This document shows, one piece after another, positions 31,780-42,101 of a stretch of 64,000 bases of DNA (its first letter is position 1; each line of letters starts with the position of its first letter). Source of the DNA: Maricaulaceae bacterium EIL42A08 (GTDB lineage Bacteria > Pseudomonadota > Alphaproteobacteria > Caulobacterales > Maricaulaceae); assembly GCA_024178355.1 (NCBI GenBank), contig JAMZNZ010000001.1, positions 248,001 through 312,000 on the forward strand, read 5' to 3'. Position numbers and translations under genes: made by a program. Under the pieces are notes generated by a model. The model ran no database searches. It was not told where the DNA came from and was given only the letters and a program-made list of their open reading frames with translations.

Positions 31780-32861
31780 TTGAGCTTGCCCTCACCCTCG
31801 CGCTGGCGCTCCAACCGAACGCAGACGAACATGTCGTGCCCACCGAGATGTGCCGAGGCTACTGGATGCTCCCGGTGACTCTGCAGCCGCGCGAAGGCGA
31901 TACCGAAGCGCGAACCCTGTGGTTTCTTCATGACACCGGTGCTTCGACGACCTATGTCGATCCAGACTCGCTGGAGCGCATCTCCGACCGGACATTTGCA
32001 AGTGGCGGACGTGTCAATATCGTCGACGCCACCGCCGGGCTGGTCCAGATCAATCGGCTTCGCGCCCGCATCACCGATCTTGACCACCTGTCCATCGCAC
32101 TGGGCCGGGAAATCGATGGCATCATGTCGGTTCACGCCCTGGATGACTTCCTGCTGGTGCTTGACTATCCCAATGAGGAAATGCGCCTGCGCGAAGGTCG
32201 TCTGCCGCGCCCGGATGGTGAGACGGTTTTTTCGTCCCGTGGGCCAGACAGGCGCCCCTGGATTAATGTCGACTTCGGTGGGCGCGAGCAAAAGCTCCTG
32301 ATCGATTCCGGGGCGGGTCAGCTTACATTTGCGGTCAACGATATTGACCAGTTCCAGCTGACCGAGCCGGCACGTGAAATAAGCGGCGCGGTGCGCTTTG
32401 ATCGCCTGGAGGCCCGGCGCGTCTCGCGTCTTGCTGGCAACGCCACGGTCGCCGGGCTGGCCTTCGAAACGCCGGTCCTGGAGGAAGTTCCACGCGCAGC
32501 CTTGCTCGGCGGCGGGGCGCTCAGCCACTTCGTGGTCACGCTCGACCAGCAGAACCGCCGCGTATCGCTCGTGACGTCTCGCACCGAGGCGGTGCCGCTT
32601 GAGTCACATTTCGAGTTTGGCGCTGTACTGCGCCCCACCGAGGCCGGGCTGGAGGTGGCACGGCTCTACGACGGCCTGCCTTTTGCCGAAGGCGGGGTTC
32701 AGCGCGGTGATATCATCACTCATTTTGACGGCATCCCGGTTGCCGAGCGCGGCTGCGACGCGCAGGCTTCCGAGGGCACGATGACTCTATCGCTTTTGCG
32801 CGATGGCGCTGAATTCCAGCTGACCGCGGATTTGACCTCGGTCCTGAGTGCAGCGGAGTAA
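31776..32861 (+). CDS. Two-lobed retropepsin-like aspartic protease with C-terminal PDZ
   Basis: The 361-residue protein starts at TTG 31776 (overlapping the previous stop; GGCGGGGGTGG upstream); a short hydrophobic lead (IELALTLALALQ) may be a signal. Two aspartic-protease lobes carry FLHDTGASTTYVD and LLIDSGAGQLTF, the D-(T/S)-G signatures of both halves, so it may work as a monomer. A PDZ-like domain follows (YDGLPFAEGGVQRGDIITHF), residues about 285-355. This is the exported aspartic protease plus PDZ class found in many gram-negatives, probably acting on periplasmic proteins. Substrates unknown. Confidence 0.8.
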   Translation: MIELALTLALALQPNADEHVVPTEMCRGYWMLPVTLQPREGDTEARTLWFLHDTGASTTYVDPDSLERISDRTFASGGRVNIVDATAGLVQINRLRARITDLDHLSIALGREIDGIMSVHALDDFLLVLDYPNEEMRLREGRLPRPDGETVFSSRGPDRRPWINVDFGGREQKLLIDSGAGQLTFAVNDIDQFQLTEPAREISGAVRFDRLEARRVSRLAGNATVAGLAFETPVLEEVPRAALLGGGALSHFVVTLDQQNRRVSLVTSRTEAVPLESHFEFGAVLRPTEAGLEVARLYDGLPFAEGGVQRGDIITHFDGIPVAERGCDAQASEGTMTLSLLRDGAEFQLTADLTSVLSAAE

Positions 32862-32938
32862 AACCCACACCCCTGCCACCGCATCGCCGCATTGACGCCA
32901 CGGGGCGGTTATCTGCTTACTTCGCTGGTGCAATATCG

Positions 32939-34135
32939 GTGAGCGAGATCATGGCGCAGACCCATCACGAACCCTTCTACCGCGAGCGGCGCCTGCCGCC
33001 CTATGTCTTTGCCGAAGTAAACCGGCTCAAAGCCGCTTACCGCGCTGAAGGGCGCGACGTAATCGACTTCGGAATGGGCAATCCGGACCTGCCGCCTGCG
33101 CCGCACATCATTGCCAAGCTGGCTGAGGTGGCCGGGGATCCGCGCGCGCACCGTTACTCAGCCAGCGCTGGCGTGCCCTCTTTAAGAAAGGCGCTGTCGC
33201 GCTATTACGAGCGGCGCTTCAATGTGTCGGTCAATCCAGACACTGAAGTCTGCGTCACGCTGGGCTCCAAGGAAGGGCTAGCCAACCTTGCCCAGGCCAT
33301 CACCGCGCCGGGTGATGTGATCCTGGCACCGGATCCCTCCTACCCCATCCACATGTTCGGCTTCATCATTGCCGGTGCCGCTGTGCGTCCGGTTGCGTTT
33401 GAGAGCCCGGAGAGCTTTTTGCGGGCGGCCGACCATGCCTGTCGCCACTCCATCCCCAGCCCGGGCGCGCTGGTGCTGAACTTTCCGTCCAATCCGACCG
33501 CGCAAGTGGTCGACCTCGATTTCTATGAAGAGGCGGTCAAGCTGGCCAAGGCGCGCGACCTGATCCTGATTTCAGACCTCGCCTATTCAGAAATCTACTT
33601 CGATGGCGGCCCGCCGCCATCCATTCTCGAAGTGCCTGGCGCGCGCGATGTGGCGGTGGAATTCACCTCCATGTCGAAGACCTATTCCATGCCCGGCTGG
33701 AGGATGGGATTCGCGGCCGGCTCCTCGCGCCTGATCGATGCGCTCAAAAGGGTGAAGTCCTATCTCGACTATGGGGCCTTCACTCCCATTCAGATCGCCG
33801 CTGTCGCGGCATTGGACGGCCCACAGGACAGCGTGGAAGCCGCGCGCCAGACCTATCGCTCGCGCCGTGACGTGCTGGTGGAAAGCTTTGCACGGGCCGG
33901 GTTCACCATCCCCAAACCGCCCGCGACCATGTTTGCCTGGGCCCCGATCCCTGAACAGTTTGCTGAGCTGGGCTCGGTGGAGTTTTCCAAGCAGCTGCTT
34001 GAGAAGACCGGCGTCGCGGTCGCTCCCGGCTTGGGGTTTGGCGAGCGCGGGGACGGCCATGTCCGCCTGGCGCTGGTGGAGAACGAGCAACGTATCCGGC
34101 AGGCCGCGAGGGCTCTGAAGGGATATTTCGGGTAG
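32939..34135 (+). CDS. Class I/II PLP aminotransferase (alanine aminotransferase AlaC-like)
   Basis: The 398-residue fold-type I enzyme has DFGMGNPDLPPAPHI, HRYSASAGVPSLRKALSRYY, NFPSNPTAQVVDLDFYEEAV, SDLAYSEIYFDG and the PLP lysine in TSMSKTYSMPGWRMGF, ending GFGERGDGHVRLALVENEQR with the substrate-binding Arg. This set resembles AlaC/LL-DAP aminotransferase-type enzymes that transfer amino groups between alanine, glutamate and 2-oxo acids. It would be cytoplasmic. Start is GTG 32939; an ATG four codons later is possible. The intergenic region behind it holds REP-like hairpins. Confidence 0.88.
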   Translation: MSEIMAQTHHEPFYRERRLPPYVFAEVNRLKAAYRAEGRDVIDFGMGNPDLPPAPHIIAKLAEVAGDPRAHRYSASAGVPSLRKALSRYYERRFNVSVNPDTEVCVTLGSKEGLANLAQAITAPGDVILAPDPSYPIHMFGFIIAGAAVRPVAFESPESFLRAADHACRHSIPSPGALVLNFPSNPTAQVVDLDFYEEAVKLAKARDLILISDLAYSEIYFDGGPPPSILEVPGARDVAVEFTSMSKTYSMPGWRMGFAAGSSRLIDALKRVKSYLDYGAFTPIQIAAVAALDGPQDSVEAARQTYRSRRDVLVESFARAGFTIPKPPATMFAWAPIPEQFAELGSVEFSKQLLEKTGVAVAPGLGFGERGDGHVRLALVENEQRIRQAARALKGYFG

Positions 34136-34280
34136 GGCGTGCGTCCTTCGAGGCTTTTGCTCCCGCAAAAGCACCTCAGGATGAGGGAGGTTGGAGCTTT
34201 CCATCACCCTCATCGAAGAGGTGTGACCCCGGACTTGATCCGGGGGAGCCTCGAAGGACCCTCAGGATGAAATGGCGTTT
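34136..34280. repeat. REP-like intergenic repeat cluster
   Basis: The stretch contains CTTTTGC-TCCC-GCAAAAG, a long pairing of CCTTCGAGG-type sequence at both ends, two copies of CCTCAGGATGA and the hairpin CCCCGGACTTGATCCGGGG (34227-34245), which also occurs at about 53880. Such elements are typical of alphaproteobacterial intergenic space. Confidence 0.65.
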
Positions 34281-34295
34281 TTATCCCCGCCCCCT

Positions 34296-34328
34296 CTTGT
34301 GTTGTCATAAAGCAACACCCACTTCTAT
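34296..34328 (+). promoter_or_regulatory. Candidate RpoH (heat-shock) promoter of clpB
   Basis: CTTGTGT at 34296-34302 and CCCACTT at 34318-34324, 15 bases apart, resemble the sigma-32 elements CTTGAAA and CCCCATTT. It lies about 80 bases before the clpB start. clpB genes are classical RpoH targets. This is a by-eye match only. Confidence 0.42.
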
Positions 34329-34405
34329 CGCATCAGGGCAAATGAGTGCTCAATGGAGGCTCTAACTGCCCGTCTCGCTGCAGTTTTCAGGAGACATGAG
34401 AAGCG

Positions 34406-37030
34406 ATGAATTTGGATACCTATACCGACCGTGCCCGCACGGTGCTTCAGGCCGCTCAAGGCGCGGCTTTGAAAAACAAGAACCAGCATTTTGCGCCCGA
34501 GCATTTGCTTGCCGCGCTGATGGATGACGACTCCGGCCTTGCCGCCAATCTGATCAAGGCCGCTGGCGGTCGCCCCGACATGGTGGCGGATCTGACCCGG
34601 CGGGCCGTGGACGCTCTGCCGAAGGTGGAGGGCAACCCCCAGCTTTACCTGCAGCCCAAGACAGCAGAGATCTTCTCCACCGCTGAAGAGGCCGCCAAGA
34701 AGGCAGGCGATCAATATGTGACCGCCGAGCGCCTGCTTCAGGCGTTGTCGATTGTGTCCGGCACCAAGGTCACTGACATCTTCAAACAGGCCGGAGTCAC
34801 CGCCAACGCGCTGAACACCGCGATAAATGATCTCAGGCAGGGCCGCACCGCCGACAGCGCGTCCAGCGAAGACGCTTATGAGGCCCTGAAAAAATACGCC
34901 CGCGACCTCACCGAAGTGGCGCGTGCTGGCAAGCTCGATCCGGTCATTGGCCGGGACGAGGAAATCCGCCGCGCGGTGCAGGTGCTGTCGCGCCGGACCA
35001 AGAACAATCCTGTTCTGATCGGTGAGCCGGGCGTGGGTAAAACCGCGATTGCCGAAGGTCTGGCCCTGCGCATCGTTAATGGCGATGTGCCTGAAAGCCT
35101 GAAAGATAAAAAGCTGCTTGCCCTCGACATGGGCTCGCTGATCGCCGGTGCGAAATATCGCGGCGAGTTTGAAGAGCGCCTGAAAGCTGTGCTCACCGAG
35201 GTGGAGAGCGCGAACGGGCAGATCATCCTGTTCATCGACGAGATGCACACCCTGGTGGGCGCGGGCAAGACCGATGGCGCGATGGATGCCTCCAACCTTT
35301 TAAAGCCCGCTCTTGCGCGCGGTGAACTGCACTGCGTGGGGGCCACGACGCTCGATGAATACCGCAAACATGTGGAGAAGGACGCTGCGCTCGCGCGCCG
35401 CTTCCAGCCGGTCTTCGTTGAGGAGCCGACGGTGGAGGACACCATCTCCATCCTGCGCGGCCTGAAGGAAAAATATGAGGTTCACCACGGGGTGCGCATT
35501 GCTGACGGCGCGATTGTGTCTGCGGCCACCCTGTCCAACCGCTACATCACCGATCGCTTCTTACCTGACAAGGCCATCGACCTGATGGATGAGGCCGCAG
35601 CGCGCCTGCGCATGCAGGTGGATTCCAAGCCTGAAGCCCTTGATGAGCTCGACCGGCGCATCATCCAGCTGAAGATCGAAGCTGAGGCGCTTAAAAAGGA
35701 AAACGACGACGCGTCGAAGACGAGGCTTGAAGCGCTGAAGAAAGAGCTCGCCGATCTGGAAGATCGCTCCAATGAGCTGACGGCGGCCTGGCGCGCGGAG
35801 AAGGACAAGCTTGCCTCCTCCACCGAGGTGAAGGAGCAGCTGGATCGCATGCGTGCTGAGCTGGCAGATGCTGAGCGTCGGGGCGACCTCGCCAAGGCGT
35901 CCGAGCTAAAATACGGCCAGATCCCGGAGCTGGAAAAGCGCCTCGCTGACGCTGAGGCCGCGGGTGATGCTCAAGCCGCCAATGGCAAGAGCTCATTGGT
36001 CAAAGAGGTTGTCGACGAGGAGCAGATTGCGGCCGTCGTCAGCCGCTGGACCGGTGTGCCGGTGGACAAAATGCTCGAAGGCGAGCGTGAAAAGCTGCTG
36101 GCCATGGAAGAAGGCTTGCGCGGTCGCGTGGTCGGTCAGGACGAGGCGCTGGCCGCCGTGTCTGACGCCGTACGTCGTAGCCGCGCCGGCCTGAAAGACC
36201 CCAACCGCCCCATCGGCAGCTTTCTCTTCTTAGGGCCGACGGGCGTGGGTAAAACCGAGCTGACGAAGGCGTTGGCCGAATTCCTGTTCGACGACGAAAC
36301 GGCGGTGACCCGCCTTGATATGTCTGAATACATGGAAAAACACTCGGTCAGCCGCATGATCGGCGCGCCTCCTGGCTATGTGGGTTATGAGGAAGGTGGC
36401 GCGCTGACTGAAAGCGTGCGTCGCCGACCCTATCAGGTGGTCTTGTTCGACGAGGTGGAAAAAGCCCACCCGGATGTCTTCAACACGCTGCTGCAGGTGC
36501 TTGATGATGGCCGCCTGACCGATGGTCAGGGCCGCACAGTCGACTTCAGGAACACCATCCTGATCATGACCTCCAACCTGGGCTCCGAATTCCTGCTGTC
36601 GGGCGATGTGGAAAGCGCGCGTGAGAATGTCATGGGTGCGGTCCGGGCCGCATTCCGGCCTGAATTCCTCAACCGGATCGACGAGACCATCCTGTTCCGC
36701 CGCCTGGAGCAGGAGCATATGGGGGCCATTGTCGACATTCAGCTGAAGCGTCTGGAGGCCTTGTTGAAAGACCGCCGCATGACGATTGAGCTTGATGAGG
36801 CCGCCCGCAGCTGGCTCGCCGAGAAAGGCTATGACCCGGCCTATGGCGCGCGCCCGCTGAAACGTGTGATCCAGAAGGAGCTGCAGGACCCGCTGGCCCG
36901 CCTGATCCTGGAAGGCGCGCTCAATGACGGTGACGCGGTGAAGGTTTCGGCTGAAGCCGGAGCGCTGACCGTCAATGGCAAGGCCGTCAGCCGCAACGCC
37001 CAGCCGCCCGCTGAAGCGGTGATCCAGTAA
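34406..37030 (+). CDS. clpB: ATP-dependent chaperone ClpB (disaggregase)
   Basis: The 874-residue length and domain plan are canonical: N-domain ([20 protein letters not shown]), first AAA+ with Walker A GEPGVGKT (206-213) and Walker [13 protein letters not shown], a middle coiled-coil domain ([20 protein letters not shown] to [16 protein letters not shown]), and second AAA+ with Walker A GPTGVGKT (about 609-616) and [14 protein letters not shown]. The middle domain separates ClpB from ClpA/ClpC. With DnaK it recovers proteins from aggregates after heat stress. A GC-rich hairpin follows the stop without a T-run. Confidence 0.98.
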   Translation: MNLDTYTDRARTVLQAAQGAALKNKNQHFAPEHLLAALMDDDSGLAANLIKAAGGRPDMVADLTRRAVDALPKVEGNPQLYLQPKTAEIFSTAEEAAKKAGDQYVTAERLLQALSIVSGTKVTDIFKQAGVTANALNTAINDLRQGRTADSASSEDAYEALKKYARDLTEVARAGKLDPVIGRDEEIRRAVQVLSRRTKNNPVLIGEPGVGKTAIAEGLALRIVNGDVPESLKDKKLLALDMGSLIAGAKYRGEFEERLKAVLTEVESANGQIILFIDEMHTLVGAGKTDGAMDASNLLKPALARGELHCVGATTLDEYRKHVEKDAALARRFQPVFVEEPTVEDTISILRGLKEKYEVHHGVRIADGAIVSAATLSNRYITDRFLPDKAIDLMDEAAARLRMQVDSKPEALDELDRRIIQLKIEAEALKKENDDASKTRLEALKKELADLEDRSNELTAAWRAEKDKLASSTEVKEQLDRMRAELADAERRGDLAKASELKYGQIPELEKRLADAEAAGDAQAANGKSSLVKEVVDEEQIAAVVSRWTGVPVDKMLEGEREKLLAMEEGLRGRVVGQDEALAAVSDAVRRSRAGLKDPNRPIGSFLFLGPTGVGKTELTKALAEFLFDDETAVTRLDMSEYMEKHSVSRMIGAPPGYVGYEEGGALTESVRRRPYQVVLFDEVEKAHPDVFNTLLQVLDDGRLTDGQGRTVDFRNTILIMTSNLGSEFLLSGDVESARENVMGAVRAAFRPEFLNRIDETILFRRLEQEHMGAIVDIQLKRLEALLKDRRMTIELDEAARSWLAEKGYDPAYGARPLKRVIQKELQDPLARLILEGALNDGDAVKVSAEAGALTVNGKAVSRNAQPPAEAVIQ

Positions 37031-37432
37031 AGCTATCCCTCCCCCCTCGTTGAGGGGGGGGGGGATCTCAGTAGAGGGTGGGCGGCGACATGGCCTGCGG
37101 AAGCTGAGCAGCCTGAAACGCCCCTCTCACCCGACCTCTCCCCTCGATCAAGGGGAGAGGGGTCGGAGCAGACTGACCTGCTTCACCAAGTCATAGGAAT
37201 AATTCTACACTCTAAGCGGCTCGGAAACGTGGGTGAGCAAAGCCAGCCAAACCGGCCTGGTCTCATATTTTATGAGGTTTTGAAGGGCCTGAATTATACG
37301 TTTTTATTCAGTGATCAAAATCACTGAGAATATGGCAAACCCGCACTCATTGTGCGTAAATTTTTCATTAGCCAACCGCGCGAAATTGTCCGCCCAACGC
37401 GTCACTTTTGACGTCAGCGGACGGATAATCCC
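37031..37432. other. Intergenic hairpins between clpB and the PAS-MCP gene
   Basis: These 402 bases contain CCCCCCTC-GTT-GAGGGGGG after clpB, a second perfect stem CCTCTCCCCT/AGGGGAGAGG at 37135-37160 (with flanking CGACC/GGTCG), and an AT-rich stretch from 37270 on that should hold the promoter of the next gene. No gene is seen. Confidence 0.5.
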
Positions 37433-38872
37433 ATGCTCGATTTTGGCTTTCGCAAAGACCGTAACGACTCCACCGAGGCTGCCGAACACACCGAGGTGAC
37501 ATCAGGATCTGCCAGAGGCTCAGCATCCTCCGCCGCCGAGCAGATGCTGGATGCGGCGCTGGATGCCGTGGTGACCATCGACGACAACAATATCGTCACC
37601 TTCATGAACGCCGCGGCTGAAAAGCTGTGGGGTTATGACCGCACCGAAGTGCTGGGCCAGAATGTGAAAATGCTGGTGCCTCAGGTGCATCAGTCGCGTC
37701 ACGACGACTATGTGAACGCCAACCGGAATACCGGCCAGGACAAGATCGTTGGCTCAGCGCGCGAGGTGGAGCTTCATCGCAAGGACGGCGAAGTGCTGAC
37801 CGTTCAGCTGTCGCTATCGCGGGTCAAGCTGAACAGCAAGACGCTCTACACCGCTTTCCTGCGTGATGTGACCGCCGAGGTGGCCCAGCGCGAACAGGTC
37901 AAAGTGCTGTCCCTGGTGGCCAACGAAACCGACAACTCGGTGATCATCACCGACGCCGACGGCCACATCGAATACATCAACCCCGGCTTCACCAGGCTGA
38001 CGAGGTATGGCTTTGAAGAGGTCCAGGGCAAGAGGCCTGGCGACTTCCTTCAGGGGCGTGATACTGACCCGGAAACGGTACGCACCATCTCGGCCAGCCT
38101 GCAGCGCGGCGAGGCCTTCTACGAAGAGATTCTGAACTACACCAAGGCCGGTGAGCCCTACTGGATTTCGCTGGCAGTCAACCCGGTTCACAATGAGGCT
38201 GGCAAGATCGTTCGATACATCTCAATCCAGGCCAACATCTCCGATGTGAAGGCAGAATCCATCGAGTTTGAAACCCGGCTCAAGGCGATCAGCGAAACCG
38301 CCGCTATCGCCGAGTGGACGTCGCTGCACAATACCGGCGAATACAATGATTACCTGGCCTCTCGCACCCGGTCGTCGAATACGCTGGGGGCCATCCTTGA
38401 TGCCGACGATATCTCCGCGCTCGGCAATGGTGAGCTGGTCCGCCGGGAGATCGCGCTTGAAGGCTCTGGCGAGGAGGAGCTTGCGCTGGATGCTGTCTTC
38501 TCCTCGGTGCGCGATGTGAACGGCGACGTCACCAAGTATCTGATGTTTGGCGTGGACGTGAGCAACCGCCGCCAGGCGCTGAAGTCTGCAGACTCCGCCA
38601 TGGAAAAGGTCATCGCATCAGGTGAAGACATTGCCCAGTTCGTAGCCGAGATCGATACCATTGACAAGCAGACCAATCTTCTGTCGCTCAACGCCACGAT
38701 CGAGGCCAGCCGGGCCGGTGAAGCCGGGCGAGGCTTTGCCGTGGTGGCAACCGAGGTCCGCGACCTGTCCCAGCGCGCCGCCCAGACCGCGGCCAAGATC
38801 TCCGACGTGGTCGATGGCAATGACGCCCAGGTCAAGGAATTGTCCGCCAGCCTGCAAAAACTGGTGGGCTAG
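37433..38872 (+). CDS. Soluble PAS-PAS methyl-accepting chemotaxis-type sensor
   Basis: The 479-residue protein lacks membrane segments. Two PAS domains are clear ([20 protein letters not shown] about residue 42; [20 protein letters not shown] about residue 170, with the flavin/heme-type [11 protein letters not shown]). A third PAS-like stretch ([10 protein letters not shown]) may follow. The C-terminal part has the conserved MCP hairpin tip: [31 protein letters not shown] (split) with [13 protein letters not shown]. Only a short signalling domain is present with no HAMP, similar to cytoplasmic Aer/BdlA-like sensors. It could feed the che system at 44904-50395, for energy or redox taxis. A terminator follows at 38963. 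Confidence 0.85.
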   Translation: MLDFGFRKDRNDSTEAAEHTEVTSGSARGSASSAAEQMLDAALDAVVTIDDNNIVTFMNAAAEKLWGYDRTEVLGQNVKMLVPQVHQSRHDDYVNANRNTGQDKIVGSAREVELHRKDGEVLTVQLSLSRVKLNSKTLYTAFLRDVTAEVAQREQVKVLSLVANETDNSVIITDADGHIEYINPGFTRLTRYGFEEVQGKRPGDFLQGRDTDPETVRTISASLQRGEAFYEEILNYTKAGEPYWISLAVNPVHNEAGKIVRYISIQANISDVKAESIEFETRLKAISETAAIAEWTSLHNTGEYNDYLASRTRSSNTLGAILDADDISALGNGELVRREIALEGSGEEELALDAVFSSVRDVNGDVTKYLMFGVDVSNRRQALKSADSAMEKVIASGEDIAQFVAEIDTIDKQTNLLSLNATIEASRAGEAGRGFAVVATEVRDLSQRAAQTAAKISDVVDGNDAQVKELSASLQKLVG

Positions 38873-38962
38873 ACCCGCTCTTCGCCAAGGTCGAAGAGGC
38901 CGGTGGGGACCCGATCTTCCTCACCATCCTGGTGCCGACCGGCACCCATACCCCCTCACTGG

Positions 38963-38994
38963 ACCTCTCCCCCCCCCGGGGAGAGGTTTTTCTT
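38963..38994 (+). terminator. Rho-independent terminator after the PAS-MCP gene
   Basis: Stem ACCTCTCCCC (38963-38972) and GGGGAGAGGT (38978-38987) with a C-rich 5-base loop is followed by TTTTTCTT. It is about 90 bases after the stop codon. Confidence 0.85.
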
Positions 38995-39074
38995 GAGCCG
39001 TAGCGACGCTCGGGCCTCCAGGTCATGTCAGGCAACCGATCTGTCTTGCGGAGCCGGAATACGCCCGCGATAGT

Positions 39075-39806
39075 ATGAGCATGATTGCATCTCGCCTAGC
39101 ATCGGCCCTAAGACGCCAGGACTGGGTGACCATCGCCATTGAGCTGGTGCTGGTCACGCTCGGCGTGTTGATTGCGCTTCAGCTGGGCGCATGGGCCGAG
39201 GCCCGGTCAGATCAGGCCAGCCTGCGCGGCGCGCTAGTGCGTATGGAGGAAGAGACGCAGACCAATCTAGAGATCATGGAATTCTACCTTGATCGCTATG
39301 AGCGCGTTAGGGAGGCCACCGATATCGGGCGCGTTTCCATTGAGGCGTGCGACCCAACCGTCGAGGCCGCAGAGCAGGTCGCCCTATCCATCGCCCTCAT
39401 GACCGTTGATCTTGATCCGACCTTCATCACAATCACTGCTCGCGAGCTGAGCCGACAGGATCGCTATCTGGATCGCTTGAGCCCGGACTTTCGCGCAGCG
39501 TTCAACAGCTTGCAGGCGCAGTTGGCTGAAGACAACGACCAGACCTCAATCAACTTTGGTCTTCTTTGGGACAATCACGCGCTGAACCACCCGGCGATCT
39601 CAGCTGACCTGTCCCTAGACCCGCAGACGACGCCACTCCAGGTGACCGAGCCTTTATCGGTTTTGTGCGAAGACAATGAATTCCGTCGCCGCTATTTCAT
39701 GTCCACCGCCCTGGTTGGCGGGCTGGAGGCGCGGATCAATGGCCTGAAGCAAAGCACTCAAGAGTTTCAGGCTGAGCTGAACGAAGAGCGTGCAGCACAG
39801 GGGTGA
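39075..39806 (+). CDS. Membrane-anchored protein of the DUF6090 type
   Basis: The 243-residue protein has one N-terminal membrane helix with the motif WVTIAIELVLVTLGVLIALQ and then LGAWAEARSDQ (residues about 16-45), followed by a helical domain (ALVRMEEETQTNLEIMEFYL) and a charged C-terminal coiled coil. The VLVT-GV-IALQ anchor is typical of DUF6090, a family of single-helix proteins found in marine alphaproteobacteria and Bacteroidetes. Function is unknown. The gene stands alone between the terminator at 38963 and the helicase gene. Confidence 0.65.
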   Translation: MSMIASRLASALRRQDWVTIAIELVLVTLGVLIALQLGAWAEARSDQASLRGALVRMEEETQTNLEIMEFYLDRYERVREATDIGRVSIEACDPTVEAAEQVALSIALMTVDLDPTFITITARELSRQDRYLDRLSPDFRAAFNSLQAQLAEDNDQTSINFGLLWDNHALNHPAISADLSLDPQTTPLQVTEPLSVLCEDNEFRRRYFMSTALVGGLEARINGLKQSTQEFQAELNEERAAQG

Positions 39807-39983
39807 CCTTAGCCCCCCAACACACAACACGTGACGGCGCGGCTTTTTCAGCGTATGTACGCGCCAAATCGCAGCCTTGTGGCTGTTTGACCCCTAACAG
39901 GCGCGACGGCGCGCCTCCTTCCGTGACAGGCAAGGATTGATATATGCCCGGGGCGTGCAGCCGCCGGGCCGATTGGATTTTGA

Positions 39984-42101
39984 ATGACGACGCCGACAGA
40001 TATTTCACCCGCCCTTGCCGAAGCGCTCGCCGAAAAAGGCTATGAAGCGCTCACCGATGTTCAGTCCGCCGTGCTGGAAGCCGATGCCGCCGGACGCGAC
40101 CTTCTGGTCTCGGCCCAGACCGGCTCAGGCAAGACGGTCGCGTTCGGTATTGCCATGGACCCAGACCTTCTGGGCGATGCGACCGAGCTGCCGCGTGCGG
40201 GTGCGCCGATGGCGCTGGTGATTGCCCCGACCCGGGAGCTGGCGCTTCAGGTGCAGCGCGAGCTGGGCTGGCTGTACGGCAAGGCTGGGGGGCGCCTCGC
40301 GTCCTGTGTGGGCGGTATGGATGCGCGTTCTGAACGCCGCCAGCTGGAACGCGGTGCGCACATCGTCGTGGGCACGCCAGGCCGTCTTCGCGATCATATC
40401 GAGCGCCGCGCGCTGGATCTGTCCGAGCTGAAAGTCGCCGTCCTCGATGAAGCTGACGAGATGCTCGATTTCGGCTTTAAGGAAGACCTTGAATACATTC
40501 TTGATGCGGCTCCGGCGGAGCGTCGCACGCTTTTGTTCTCCGCGACCGTGTCCAAGCCCATCGCCAAGCTTGCCCAGGACTATCAGCGCGACGCGCTGCG
40601 CATCTCCACGGTCAGTGCGGGCAGCCAGCACGCCGACATCAGCTATATCGCTCACCTGGTCCACGCGCAGGAGCGCGAGCATGCGGTGATCAACGTGCTG
40701 CGCTACCACTCCGCGCCGCGGGCGCTGGTGTTCTGTGCCACCCGTGAAGCGGTGAACCGCCTGGCGGCTCGCCTGCACAATCGCGGTTTCCGGGCTGTGG
40801 CCCTGTCAGGAGAGCTCACCCAGGCCGAACGCACCAAGGCGCTGCAATCGCTGCGCGATGGCCGGGCGACCGTGTGTGTGGCCACCGATGTGGCCGCGCG
40901 CGGTATCGATCTGCCTGGTCTTGATCTGGTGGTTCATGCCGAACCGCCCACGAACGCGGAAAGCCTGCTGCACAGGTCTGGCCGAACGGGTCGTGCTGGC
41001 GCGAAGGGCACCAGCGTTCTTCTGTGCGCTCCCTCACGCAAGGGCCGCGTGATCGGCCTGTTGAGGGCTGCGAAGATTGAAGCTGAGTGGGCTGAAGCGC
41101 CCAGCGCGGACATGGTTCGCGAGAAGGATCAGGCGCGCCTTGGCGACCACCCGGCGTTAAACGCAGAGCTGGACGAAACCGATCTTGAGGACGCCCGATC
41201 CATCATTGAGCGCTTTGGCGCTGAGCGAGTGGCGGCGGCCTTCCTGTCCGAGCTACAGCATCGCCTGCCGGCGCCTGAAGAGCTGAGCCCGCCGCCGAAG
41301 GTGAGCGAGCGCAAGACCAAGGAACGCCCGGCGCGCCGTGATCGCGACGACTTTGACGATGATGGCTGGTTTGAAGTCAATCTGGGCAAGCATATGCGCG
41401 CTGAACCGCGCTGGCTGGTGCCCATGCTCTGCCGGATTGGTGAAATCACCGGCGCGGACATCGGCGCGATCCGGATTGAGGACAAGACGAGCCGCTTCCA
41501 GATCGCCGCGGACAAGCGCGATGCCTTCAAGGCTGCGCTGACCAAGCCGCGCGGCGAGCGCGATACCAATGTCCATGTGGTCGAAGCCGGTCAGCCCATG
41601 CCCGCCGGCCCATCGCCGAAGGCTGCCCCGTCCCGCGACCATTCGGGCGGTGGAAAGCCCAGCCGCGCGGATCGCAAGCCCTATGGCAAGACGGCTGAAA
41701 AGCGGCATTCCAAATTCGGCGATGGTGAAGGCCGCAAGCCTTCGCGCAAGTTCGAGGACCGTGACGGCGGCAATTTCGCCGACAAGCCGCGCGCCAAAAA
41801 GCCCCATCGGGGCAAGGTCGAGCCGCTTCACGGTGACCGCGATGGCGATACACGGCCCAAGCGCGACTGGGCTCCTAAGTCAGACAGTGGCCCTCACAAG
41901 GGTCCGCGCACGGCTGATAAACCCAAGTCCAAAGGCCCCAAGGGCGCAAAGCCGTTTGGCAAAGGCCCCAAAGGTGCCGGTCCCAGAGGGGCTGGCCCGA
42001 AGGGCGCGGGTCCTAAAGGCAAGGGCAAGCCAAAGCGTGCCGGTGACGGCCCTCGCTCTGACGGCTATGCCACGCTGAAGCGGGTCAAGCGCAGCGATTA
42101 G
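39984..42101 (+). CDS. DEAD-box RNA helicase with basic repeat tail
   Basis: The 705-residue protein has a standard DEAD-box core: Q-motif (ALTDVQSAVLEA), Walker A SAQTGSGKT, APTRELALQVQ, VLDEADEMLDFGF, SAT in LLFSATVSKPIAK, RTGRAG in the second domain. A DbpA-type RNA-binding domain follows (WLVPMLCRIGEITGADIGAI), then a tail of Gly/Lys/Pro-rich repeats (KGPKGAKPFGKGPKGAGPRG). It resembles DeaD/CsdA helicases that unwind rRNA and mRNA at low temperature. Its stop overlaps the M23 gene tail-to-tail (42098-42101). The low-complexity tail may bind RNA or drive condensation. Confidence 0.92.
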   Translation: MTTPTDISPALAEALAEKGYEALTDVQSAVLEADAAGRDLLVSAQTGSGKTVAFGIAMDPDLLGDATELPRAGAPMALVIAPTRELALQVQRELGWLYGKAGGRLASCVGGMDARSERRQLERGAHIVVGTPGRLRDHIERRALDLSELKVAVLDEADEMLDFGFKEDLEYILDAAPAERRTLLFSATVSKPIAKLAQDYQRDALRISTVSAGSQHADISYIAHLVHAQEREHAVINVLRYHSAPRALVFCATREAVNRLAARLHNRGFRAVALSGELTQAERTKALQSLRDGRATVCVATDVAARGIDLPGLDLVVHAEPPTNAESLLHRSGRTGRAGAKGTSVLLCAPSRKGRVIGLLRAAKIEAEWAEAPSADMVREKDQARLGDHPALNAELDETDLEDARSIIERFGAERVAAAFLSELQHRLPAPEELSPPPKVSERKTKERPARRDRDDFDDDGWFEVNLGKHMRAEPRWLVPMLCRIGEITGADIGAIRIEDKTSRFQIAADKRDAFKAALTKPRGERDTNVHVVEAGQPMPAGPSPKAAPSRDHSGGGKPSRADRKPYGKTAEKRHSKFGDGEGRKPSRKFEDRDGGNFADKPRAKKPHRGKVEPLHGDRDGDTRPKRDWAPKSDSGPHKGPRTADKPKSKGPKGAKPFGKGPKGAGPRGAGPKGAGPKGKGKPKRAGDGPRSDGYATLKRVKRSD

